From Saprospiraceae bacterium (GTDB taxonomy: Bacteria > Bacteroidota > Bacteroidia > Chitinophagales > Saprospiraceae), in contig JADJYH010000029.1 of assembly GCA_016719855.1 (NCBI GenBank), forward strand, positions 1 to 64,000: a DNA stretch of 64,000 bases, read 5' to 3'. Numbering within the stretch: position 1 is the first letter of the stretch; each line of letters begins with the position of its first letter. The translations under genes were made by a program, and so were the position numbers. Positions 54,981-63,471 of the stretch are shown here, in pieces. The notes beneath the pieces were generated by a model, which was not told the origin of the DNA, did no database searches, and saw only the letters and a list, made by a program, of their open reading frames with translations.

Positions 54981-55495
54981 ATGGAAAAACTGACACCACT
55001 CTCTGAGGAGTTTCTTTCCCAGATTTATCAAATTCGAGGCCAGCGGGTCATGCTGGATATGGACTTGGCCGAGGTTTACGGCACAACAACCAAGCGGCTC
55101 AATGAACAAGTTAGACGCAACATCAAGCGATTCCCCCAGAATTTGTGTTTCAACTTACCGACGTTGAGTTTGAAAACTTGAGGTCGCAAATTGCGACCTC
55201 AAGTTGGGGAGGTCGACGATACCAGCCCTACGCCTTCACCGAGCACGGTGCAGTCATGGCCGCCAGCGTCCTCAACACCGAATCCGCCGTACAAGCCAGC
55301 ATCTACGTCGTGAAAGCCTTCGTGCAACTGCGAAACATGATTGGCATGTACAAAGAACTAGAACTGCGGCTTACGGAACTGGAAGCTCAATTTGGGGAAC
55401 AGGGCGAAAAAATCGAGCATATCTTGCAGGTCATCCGGCAGTTCGTGAAGGCGGGGAACGAGCCGAGGAAACCGATTGGGTTTAAGCGGGAGTAA
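54981..55495 (+). pseudogene. ORF6N-domain DNA-binding protein, one frameshift
   Basis: About 171 residues when the frame is repaired. Start MEKLTPLSEEFLSQIYQIRG; N-terminal ORF6N domain with RVMLDMDLAEVYGTTTKRLN and KRFPQNLCF; then the second half FENLRSQIATSSWGGRRYQP and YAFTEHGAVMAASVLNTESA and a C-terminal coiled coil. The break at about 55151 is a missing T (TTTC needs TTTTC) restoring LCFQLTDVEFEN. ORF6N domains are common in phages and mobile-element genes and bind DNA in known relatives. Remarkably, codons for NLRSQIATSS form a perfect palindrome (55175-55205) related to the upstream array. Confidence 0.83.
55175..55205. repeat. Perfect 31-base palindrome inside the ORF6N coding sequence
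   Basis: Arms AACTTGAGGTCGCAA (55175-55189) and TTGCGACCTCAAGTT (55191-55205) with a single central base. They share the CTTGA...GCAA / TTGC...TCAAG frame of the upstream palindrome at 54886-54912, differing at two paired positions. Confidence 0.93.
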
Positions 55496-55530
55496 CGAAG
55501 CCAAAATTCTACTTTTACCAAAAAACTGAC

Positions 55531-56193
55531 ATGACAGAATACCCACACATCCACTACTCCCCCAAACCTTCACCGAGGCCGAAACCTTCGCCCGCTCCCA
55601 ATCCTTCCACGACTTCATGGAAAAGCGCCGCTCCCTACGCTTCTTCTCCGACCGCCCCAGTGCCGAAGGAAGTTATCGAAAACTTAATCATGACCGCCAG
55701 CACCGCACCGAGTGGGGCGCACAAGCAACCCTGGACCTTCTGCGTAGTGGGCGACCCGGACATCAAAGCCAAAATCAGGGAAGCAGCAGAGGCCGAGGAG
55801 CGGGAAAGCTACAATGGCCGCATGAGCGAGGAGTGGCTGCGTGACCTCGCCCCGCTCGGCACGGATTGGCAGAAGCCATTTTTGGAGATTGCCCCGTGGC
55901 TCATCGTCGTTTTCAAAAAAGCCTACGAGATGGAGGGTGGCGAGCGGCGCAAATGCTACTACGTGAATGAGTCAGTGGGAATAGCCTGCGGCTTTCTGCT
56001 GGCGGCCATCCACCACGCTGGACTGGTGTCACTCACCCACACGCCCAGTCCGATGAACTTTTTGCAGAAAATCCTCGACCGACCGGACAACGAGCGGCCA
56101 TTTTTGCTCATCCCCGTCGGCTACCCGGCGGAGGGGGCCACCGTGCCGGATTTGCGAAGGAAGGGGCTGGAGGAGGTGTCAGTTTGGTTTTAG
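55531..56193 (+). pseudogene. Nitroreductase-family protein, two compensating frameshifts near the start
   Basis: FMN-dependent nitroreductase/deiodinase-like fold, about 220 residues. The frame MTEYPHIHYS opens, then from about 55570 to 55660 the true frame is shifted: TFTEAETFARSQSFHDFMEK and RRSLRFFSDR read in another frame, giving a proline/serine-rich false stretch in the open one. From VPKEVIENLIMTASTAPSGA the reading is normal to GLVSLTHTPSPMNFLQKILD and the end. The signature RRSLRFFSDR and TAPSGAHKQPW (FMN-binding Arg, Ser) confirm the family. Two compensating indels explain why the ORF stays open. Confidence 0.85.
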
Positions 56194-56203
56194 AGCAGAC
56201 ACT

Positions 56204-56314
56204 TTTTAACACGGAGAAACGGAGAACACGGAGGGACACAGAGAGATATTGCGTTGATTTTAAGGCAGTTACAACTCCGTGTACTTCCGTGTACTCCGTT
56301 TCTCCGTGTTAAAA
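56204..56314. repeat. Inverted repeat of ACACGGAG units
   Basis: Left arm 56204-56243 (TTTTAACACGGAGAAACGGA and on) and right arm 56275-56314 (its complement) differ at only a few of 40 positions, loop about 31 bases. Unit ACACGGAGAAACGG/ACACGGA. Lies between the nitroreductase and GtrA genes on the same strand. Confidence 0.9.
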
Positions 56315-56315
56315 C

Positions 56316-56323
56316 TAACTTTG
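56316..56323 (+). promoter_or_regulatory. Possible -7 box upstream of the GtrA gene
   Basis: TAACTTTG at 56316-56323, 17 bases before the ATG, directly after the inverted repeat. The -33 position falls inside the hairpin and no TTG is evident. Confidence 0.4.
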
Positions 56324-56339
56324 CCGCAAATTGCCCGCA

Positions 56340-56741
56340 ATGTCCACTGACCAAGTCAAACCCGCCACCAAAACCTCGTGGTTACGCTCCCAAGCTGCAG
56401 CGCTCACGGCCACTGGCACGGACTTCCTCGTGACCATTGGGTTGAAGGAACTCGCCGGGCTGTGGTACGTAGCCTCAAATGCCACCGGGGCGCTTTGCGG
56501 AGCAATAGTTAGTTTTGCCTTGCTGCGCCACTGGGCATTCCAGCGGCACGACCAGCGGTGGCACGGACAGGCGGTGCGCTATGTTCTCGCTTCCGGCTTG
56601 AGTTTGGTTTTGAACACATCGGGCGTTTGGCTGTTAACAGAAGCCTTTGATATTCAATACGTTATATCAAAAGTCATCGTAGCAGTCTTGATGGGGCTGA
56701 CCGTAAATTACCTGATGTTCAAGCATTTTGTGTTTCGTTGA
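56340..56741 (+). CDS. GtrA-family membrane protein
   Basis: A 133-residue protein with four membrane segments (near 20-40, 45-66, 82-105 and 110-130), of the GtrA family, which is thought to move or present lipid-linked sugars. Signature pieces: ATGTDFLVTIGLKEL, SFALLRHWAFQR, and VAVLMGLTVNYLMFKHFVF with the conserved Asn-Tyr and Phe. The start at 56340 (MSTDQ) rather than 56331 is preferred because the TAnnTTTG box sits just upstream. It overlaps the next gene by four bases (TTGATGG). Confidence 0.85.
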   Translation: MSTDQVKPATKTSWLRSQAAALTATGTDFLVTIGLKELAGLWYVASNATGALCGAIVSFALLRHWAFQRHDQRWHGQAVRYVLASGLSLVLNTSGVWLLTEAFDIQYVISKVIVAVLMGLTVNYLMFKHFVFR

Positions 56742-57646
56742 TGGACAAAAAAAAGAAAATCCGCTTCATAATCAATCCACGCTCCGGTGTCAGCCGCAAG
56801 CGCAGTCTGCCCGAATTGATCGAAAAAAACATTGACCACAGCCGCTTCGATGCCGAAATCTGCCTGACCGAGTATGCCGGGCACGCCGTCCAACTGGCGA
56901 AGGAAGCAGCCGACCTCGGCACGTCAATGGTCGTGGCCTGTGGCGGCGATGGTTCGGTGAACGAAATCGCCGGGCAGCTCGTCGGTACGAACACCGTGCT
57001 GGGCGTGGTGCCGAGCGGCTCAGGCAACGGCTTCGCCGGACACCTCGGCATCGGGCGGGACGTGGAGCGGGCCATCCAATTCCTCAACAACGGCAAGGTC
57101 ATCACCGTGGACTCCTGTCAGATGAACGGCAAGCCGTTCGTCAACCTGGCAGGTGTCGGCTTCGATGGGGTGGTGGCAAAGCGCCTGCACGACAGCCCCG
57201 TGCGGGGATTCTGGGCCTATCTGCGCTACACGCTGGAAGAGGTATGGGCCTACAAGATGCAACAGCTTGATATTGAGGTAGATGGACAAAAAATAAGCCG
57301 CCATTGCCTGTTGGTGGAAGTGGCCAATGCGCCCATTTACGGCTATGGTTTCAGCATCGTGCCACATGCCAATTTCAAGGATGGCTTGCTGGAAGTGCTG
57401 GTGATAAAGGGCGCCCCCAAATGGCGCTACCTGCTCGAAAGCTGGCGCTTCCTCAACCGCTCGTTTCACAAAAGCCGCCTGTCAGAAAGCTTTACTTGCA
57501 AGATGGTGGTGATAACTCCTGCCACTCCAACCTGCTACCACCTCGATGGCGAGGGATTCGACCTGACGGGTGAAGCCCGTTTCACCATTGTTCCAAACTC
57601 GTTGCGGGTGATGGTGCCGAAAGCATTTGGGGAGATTTTGCATTGA
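56738..57646 (+). CDS. Diacylglycerol-kinase-family lipid kinase
   Basis: A 302-residue member of the YegS/DAGK catalytic family, which phosphorylates diacylglycerol, sphingosine-like or phosphatidylglycerol-type lipids with ATP. IRFIINPRSGVSRKRS at the N-terminus, the nucleotide site VACGGDGSVNEIAG, then VPSGSGNGFAGHLGIGRDVE and the lipid-side domain with LEVLVIKGAPKWRYLLESWR. Overlaps the GtrA gene stop. Lies with inositol-phosphate synthase and PgpA-like genes in a lipid-related neighbourhood. Intact. Confidence 0.88.
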   Translation: MMDKKKKIRFIINPRSGVSRKRSLPELIEKNIDHSRFDAEICLTEYAGHAVQLAKEAADLGTSMVVACGGDGSVNEIAGQLVGTNTVLGVVPSGSGNGFAGHLGIGRDVERAIQFLNNGKVITVDSCQMNGKPFVNLAGVGFDGVVAKRLHDSPVRGFWAYLRYTLEEVWAYKMQQLDIEVDGQKISRHCLLVEVANAPIYGYGFSIVPHANFKDGLLEVLVIKGAPKWRYLLESWRFLNRSFHKSRLSESFTCKMVVITPATPTCYHLDGEGFDLTGEARFTIVPNSLRVMVPKAFGEILH

Positions 57647-58281
57647 ACCAATCTCAAAACACAATTCCTGTTGATTTATGCATCACTGGCATGCTAGCCA
57701 TTGGGCTTCAAAGCAATATGGGTTTTGAAGAAAGCGCATTAAAAAAGCCCGGTTGATAAGACCGAGCCTAGGATAAGTTCAGGGTAAAATGTTTAAATTG
57801 AGTTCAATTGGTATTTTATTTCCTTTACGAAAACAACGGGTTGATCTTGGATTTTTAGGGTGAACCAAACAATGACGGATGGCAGTTCTTCGGGCGAATA
57901 TCATTGCTTAATTCCCACACAATTTGGGGCTGTTTTGAAAGGAATAAAACAATGGATGTATGAAGCAAAGGGATTAATGGATGACGAGGCGGTTCTACTG
58001 AACGACAATCTGATATTGAATGAAAATGCCCGGTTTTGGCCGGGCAAGATTGGTTTCATTGGGGATAAATAGGACAGATTGTTACAGATGTCCTTTTTTA
58101 TAGGGTTGATGTTGGTTTTTAGGGATGAAGCAAGCAAATCAAGGATTGCAGTTTAGTGTGTGGTTGTTATTTGCTCGATTCTACCGCAAGGTAATATTAG
58201 GCGCATCAATAGTCATAGGCCGATTGTACGAAACGACGGATTGGATGAACGAAAGTATATTCCAATTGTAACAACAACCAA
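57647..58281. other. Intergenic region, 630 bases, no convincing gene
   Basis: Plus-strand frame at 57860-58072 (GSSSGEYHCLIPTQFGAVLK) and minus-strand frame at 57901-58137 overlap one another and match no recognised family. The region has a 6-bp GCCCGG/CCGGGC hairpin at 58028-58045 and a terminator at 57741-57768. AT-rich like the genes that follow. Confidence 0.5.
57741..57768 (-). terminator. Likely terminator on the minus strand
   Basis: On the minus strand GGCTCGGT, loop, ACCGGGCT forms an 8-bp stem with two G-U pairs, followed by six T. It would end transcription coming from the propeller kinase gene at 58282, about 500 bases upstream on that strand. Confidence 0.6.
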
Positions 58282-61200
58282 TCACTCATCCAACGGCAAG
58301 GTGATCTCGGCCCGGGTACCGGTCGGGTTTTGTTGAAGGTCGGCCAAGTCAATTATCTTCACCTCATAATTTCCGGGATGGGATGCCCGGATGATTTCAA
58401 GCCTTTCCTGGATGATTTCCATACCCCTGGATTTATGGGACCGGCCTTGCTGCTCGTTCAGTTCTGCACTTTTTGCCCTACCCACGCCATTGTCTTCCAC
58501 GGAGCATTTCAGGCTACCATTTTCCCGGTGGAAAGTGATGGAAATATGCCCTGTTCTTTTTGTGGAACAAGCCGTGCTTGATGGCATTTTCGACAAAAGG
58601 CTGGAGCAGCATCGGCGGAATTTCGGTACTGAACGTGTCCAAATCATTTCCCACTGTGATGGAGTACGTGAAGGGCTGGCTAAAGCGACGAGACTCGATT
58701 TTAAGGTAAAGCTCCAGCAACTCGATTTCGTTGTCGAGCGGGATGACGTTCACCCGGCTGTTTTCCAGGATGACCCGCATCAGCCGTGCAAACTGGTTGA
58801 CGTACTCGATGGCACCCCGGAGGTCTTGCTTGGTGATGAAGACGTTGACCGTTTGTAGGCTGTTGAACACGAAGTGGGGGTTCATCTGGGAGCGCAAGGC
58901 AGCCATCTTGTTTTCGGCGACGCGGGTGTTCAGTTCTGCCTTTTCACGGATCTGGGAGATGCGGTAGCGGATGAGGAGCCAAGTGATGGCCGCAAGCGCA
59001 ATAACAACTGCGGCGATGAATTCCCATCTTGCCCAAAACGGTGCACGGATGGTAAGCTTTATTGCTTCAATAGGCTCACTCCAGACCCCGTCGCTGTTGG
59101 CGCTTTGCAACCAAAACGTGTAATTTCTTGACCACAAATTGGAGTATCGGGTAAAGGCAGGTTCGCCCTTTTTGAGTTCTACCCAACTGTCGTCTTCACC
59201 TTCCAATTTGTAACGAAGCCTGTTGTTGGCTGGGTCGCTGTAATCAATCGCTACGAATTCAAAGGAGACTGTATTTTGGCTATAAGGTAGGCTAATATGA
59301 TGTATTTGGGTGATGTTGGTAGCCCCTGTTTCTTCATCTCTCAAATCCACGGGATCTTCGTCGTTGATTGTAATGGCCGTGATTTTTACAACGGATTTGG
59401 TTTTAATTGAATCTACCCTACCTGCTGGAACGATTGTGATACCGTTGGAGCCACCGAACCAAAGCTCGCCGTTGCGGCGCTTGGCACCTGCCATCAATAG
59501 AAATTCAGTTGACTGCGTCCCATCAGCAAGGCTGAATTGCCGCAATCTTCCATCCTTGCGCTGATAAACAGTTAGCCCTTTGGGCGTGCCCAGCCAGAGG
59601 TTTCCTTCATCATCGGCCAGCATGGCATGGATGTTCTTATCGGGCAGGCCGTCTTTTTCGGTAAATACCGTATCCACTTTTAAGCTGTCGAGGTCTACTT
59701 TTATTAACCCTGAAAAAGACGATATCCATAGCGTTTTCCTGTCCAAGTCCTCATAGAAACCATTGATATAGCCATCTGCCTGAATTCTTTTTATTAAATG
59801 CAGGGTGTCTTTCCTGAAGTTGAATACATCAATCCCTACGCTATTTTGGCCGCTAAAAATCCTTCCAAATGCATCTTCATAAATGAGGACGTATGAATCA
59901 TTGATGGCGGTGGCATTTTTGAGGAAGGTTTTGCCGTTTTTTTGCTTTACCATGCAAATTCCAGACCCATTGGTTGGACTAGAATAGTTGCATTGCTTTT
60001 TAATTGGCAAAGGCCAATAATGAACAAATCCGCTTTGTCTTCTGGAAGCACCTGGTGAAAGACACCTATTTGTTTGGGGTTCATCCAGGCCAGACCTTTT
60101 TGGGTTCCTACCCAAATCCTTCCATCATTGTCCTGGAGTAGACTCGTTATCCAGTCATCTGGCAACGAGTTGGGCATCCCAGGTTTATGCCGGAATTGTT
60201 TCAAAATTTGCCCTTTGGCATTTAGCATAAATAGGCCGTTGGTGCTTGAGCCATGCCAAAAATTTCCATCCTTATCCCAAAGACTTGTCCAATAAGCATA
60301 GGAGGTATTGCCATTATTATCCGGGGTTTTAGGGATGGACTGGAACTTGGTTTTATGCAAATTCGCATAAATCAACCCGCTACCCATGAACGAAACCCAA
60401 AGGGTTTCATCTTTGTCAAGGTAAATATCAAAAACATCATCAGTGGCAACTTGAAGGTCATTTAACGTGCGGATTTCAATAGGCGTAAACACCTCTTTAC
60501 CCTTATCGAACAAAAAAGTCCCTTGCTCAATGACCAGACAATGAGGAATTGCTTGCCAAAGGGTTCGATGAAACAACGTCCAACATCCAGTCCACCCATG
60601 ATTCGCCAATCGCCCGTTTTGGGGTTCCAGGCGACCAAGCCTTTGTCCGTACTCAGCCAAGCGAGTGTGCCATTGTCGGGAACTATGTCTTCAATTATAT
60701 AAGGCGCAGATTGCCCTTTACTTACCTTGAACCATGCCATTTGTTGCTTCAATTTCCCATGGTCTATCACCCAATAGGAAGAACGGGTATTCCTGATATT
60801 TCCCATTCTGTAAACTGCCCGAACGCTACCATCAGCCAAGGTGTCCACCCTATGAAATGAGTTGTTACTGTTGGCAATAATGGTATATTCGTCAGGCTGA
60901 AAAATATTTAGCCGAACGATGGATGTATCTGTGGTGATCCAAAGAAAACTGTCTTTTTCTAAGAAAAATACACGATAGCCTGTCTTCACAACTACACTGT
61001 CCTTGTCCTTGACTTGAATATGCCGGAAGTTGTCGTTTTTTCTGTTGTAGCAATGAATCGCCTCCTCCGTGGCAAACCATAGGTTCTTTTGCCTGTCCTC
61101 AAAAAAACTGCTTTGGATGTTATCATCTGTAAAAAGTGAAGTAGAATCGGCTTGGTCGGAGCTGTAATGCTTCACCCTGGTTCCGTCAAAGCGGTTCAGC

Positions 61201-61379
61201 CCAGCGGTGGAGCTGATCCAGACAAAGCCCTCGGAGTCATGGTAAACGAAATAGTTGAAACTGGGGGCATAGTTGGGTAAGTTGATTGGGCTTTGAAACC
61301 ATAGTGTGGTAGGTTCCTGTAAGTACGAAACTATGGGTAAAAACAACATCAAAATGAAATAGGCTGCTTTCAATTGCAT
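58282..61379 (-). pseudogene. Two-component propeller sensor kinase with LytS-type histidine kinase, three frameshifts
   Basis: A large membrane sensor of the hybrid two-component-propeller type: signal peptide MQLKAAYFILMLFLPIVSYL at 61379, then beta-propeller units (EGFVWISSTAGLNRFDG, DEGNLWLGTPKGLTVY and so on). A Y_Y_Y-type domain with KLEGEDDSWVELKKGEPAFT follows, then a membrane helix (about 59000), a LytS-type His_kinase domain with NPHFVFNSLQTVNVFI, and an HATPase-like end with SVEDNGVGRAKSAELNEQQG. Frame changes near 60530, 60010 and 58560 separate four reading pieces. The partner is likely the LytTR regulator at the right edge, which lies on the same strand. Confidence 0.85.
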
Positions 61380-61444
61380 GATCTTGTTTTATCCAAGCTC
61401 CTGTCAGCTGTGAGAGTTACCTGAATCTTGATAATGATTGACAT

Positions 61445-62880
61445 TCAATAGCTCGGCTGGTAATAGCCAGTTGTAGAATAATTAACGCCCCCATACCCCG
61501 GAGGTGTGTCTGTCGGTTGGCCTGGTAATTTCGGTGAGGTATTGGGGATGGGAATAGGATTCTCAAGGAATGACTTGGGAGGAGCATAAAAATATTCGCC
61601 TCCCATTAGCTTTACGACATTTGAAAAACTCCGCCTTTTCCGTGAACTTTGGGTGTTCCAGTTTTGCATTTGTCTACCAGAGATGTGTTGACCAATAATG
61701 GGGTCTATCCCTGTCAATCCATGCTTCAAATGATTTGGAGAAATAAATAATTTATTATTGCACCAGCCCGCCTGAATTTGCTCGAATTGTTGCTCGATAC
61801 TACTTTGGCAGCACATGAACAAAAGCCCAACGTCTTTCTTTGGTTGGTCACTCAAATCAATTTTTCTTTTGTTTTCAGTATAATCATAAGTCATGCCCCT
61901 TCTGACGATGCGCCCAATATTTGTCTTTGGTTCAATGTCAAAATGGTCTCTTTCATTCCTTGGATTGGTTTTCCTGATGTGAGCATGAAAAGGGCAGGAG
62001 CGTCCATTTACATCGTTTTTAAAATCGAAGTCATTGCCCAAGTAATCATCTGTCTCACAGCTTAACAGGGGTTTCCCATTTTTAAAGCGGCCGATTACTT
62101 GCGCTTCTGCTAATTCTTGACTTATACCTAAGTCTTTTGCCAGCCGCTTGACTTGACGATTAAAAGACCAAACATTTTGCTCGAGTTTCCTAAACACCAA
62201 ATAACTACCTAAAGAATTGGCATCCAATACCATCTCCGGATCTTCTTTTGAAAGGTTCCTTCTTTATCAAGAAATTCAGGGTTACTAATGCCGTCCAAAA
62301 ACCGAAGTGTTCAACGACTCACTCTACTTTTGTGTTTTCACCTTGTTTTAATCGGGGGGTGTCTCCACCTTTTTCAGTGTACAAATATTCTCCTGCCTTT
62401 GACATACCAAGTCTTCAATAATTGCTTTAAAGCGTTCCCCAATCTCGTTAAGGTCATCATTGGCTATCAGTATCATTGCATCCAAATCCTTCTGATAGTT
62501 TTCTTCCCAATAGCCAGATGGCACGTCAGAAAGCTTGCTGTTTACCCTGCCGTGCTTCATGCCTAAACGGAATGATGGGTCTTGGGGCATATCTTCAGTT
62601 GTGAACCCAAGTTTGCCATATCCTTTTGCTGAGAGGAAAAGGCAAGTTAGTGTTCCTTTGTCCAAAGGCGTTTCGTTCCGAAACACTATTTTTTGCTCTT
62701 GTTGCCTTTGGGCTGAAGTTACCTTTTGAGAAAATTGCTTGACCCAATCTTGTACAATTGCGGTTTTCCTGGAGTAAACTGGATGAAAATGCACCACGCA
62801 TGTTCTCTCCCGTGAGGCTTCAGAATATTGGCTTGTATATTCTTTAGGTCGTTTTTTGAAATCTTTGCCTTAATTTTTTA
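61445..62880 (-). pseudogene. DyP-type peroxidase, several frameshifts
   Basis: Heme peroxidase of the dye-decolorising family. Pieces in order on the minus strand: LKNIQANILKPHGREH near 62850, VVHFHPVYSRKTAIVQDWVK near 62780, HFGF then LDGISNPEFLDKE near 62300, DPEMVLDANSLGSYLVFRKL from 62245, and CPFHAHIRKTNPRNERDHFD with MTYDYTENKRKID near 61950. The GISNPE, CPFHAHIRKTNPR and FRKLEQN patterns match DyP proteins, in which the AHIRK(T)NPR His ligates heme. A T short in a T-run near 62320 and at least three further indels break the frame. No encapsulin gene is seen nearby. Confidence 0.85.
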
Positions 62881-62998
62881 TAATTATGATTGAGTCCAAA
62901 TGCCTGATTTGACAATTGACCATCCATGCAAATATTAAACAATATCCCTTGACCTTTTCAGTCACAGGAGCAATTGCAATGAAATTTCGTGGCCAACC

Positions 62999-63313
62999 TT
63001 ATGGAACAATAGGTGTGGGATCCAAAAGAAGTTGTCCGCCAGTCTTGTTTAGTGGAGGACACCCTACTGCAAGTATATTTTCTTGTGTCTCCAACCATTC
63101 GGTAGCAGTTTCTAAACCATTTACTACTGCAATTTTTTTCACCCCAACAAGCGCAAATAATTTCACATTTTTAATCGTCACTTGAATCAATTGAACAGCA
63201 ATTGCTCCCTGATTCATCACGTTAAGTATGTCTTGCAGATGAAAATAGGGTGCATTCATGTCATTTTTAATTGGAGAAGGAAGGGTTGCTTTTGAAATTG
63301 ATGTGTACGCCAT
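62999..63313 (-). CDS. Small protein of unknown function upstream of the DyP gene
   Basis: A 104-residue frame (MAYTSISKATLPSPIKNDMN, HLQDILNVMNQGAIAVQLI, KLFALVGVKKIAVVNGLETA). Helical with alternating hydrophobic residues; no signal peptide and no family recognised. It is on the same strand as, and just upstream of, the DyP peroxidase, so it could be a cargo, regulator or unrelated protein. Composition is AT-rich. Considered real because its start and length are clean and the strand and spacing fit an operon, but the evidence is modest. Confidence 0.5.
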   Translation of the reverse strand: MAYTSISKATLPSPIKNDMNAPYFHLQDILNVMNQGAIAVQLIQVTIKNVKLFALVGVKKIAVVNGLETATEWLETQENILAVGCPPLNKTGGQLLLDPTPIVP

Positions 63314-63471
63314 TTTTTTAAGATTTTAGGTGAATAATCATATCCCAAGCAACGAATTGCCGCTTCAATGCTAATGTAAAATCCCCCTCCCCTCAACACC
63401 CATTCCACGAATCCTCTCCCTCACTTCACGAAACACCCTTTTCAATGTACGAAAGTCCTTACCGTAATCAG

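Noticed and set aside
57860..58137. Two overlapping small frames on opposite strands
   Set aside because: They overlap one another and neither matches a family; the region is better treated as non-coding.
58282..60660. Separate genes for the pieces of the propeller kinase
   Set aside because: The pieces are in order on one strand and together form one propeller, Y_Y_Y, membrane and kinase protein; treated as one broken gene.
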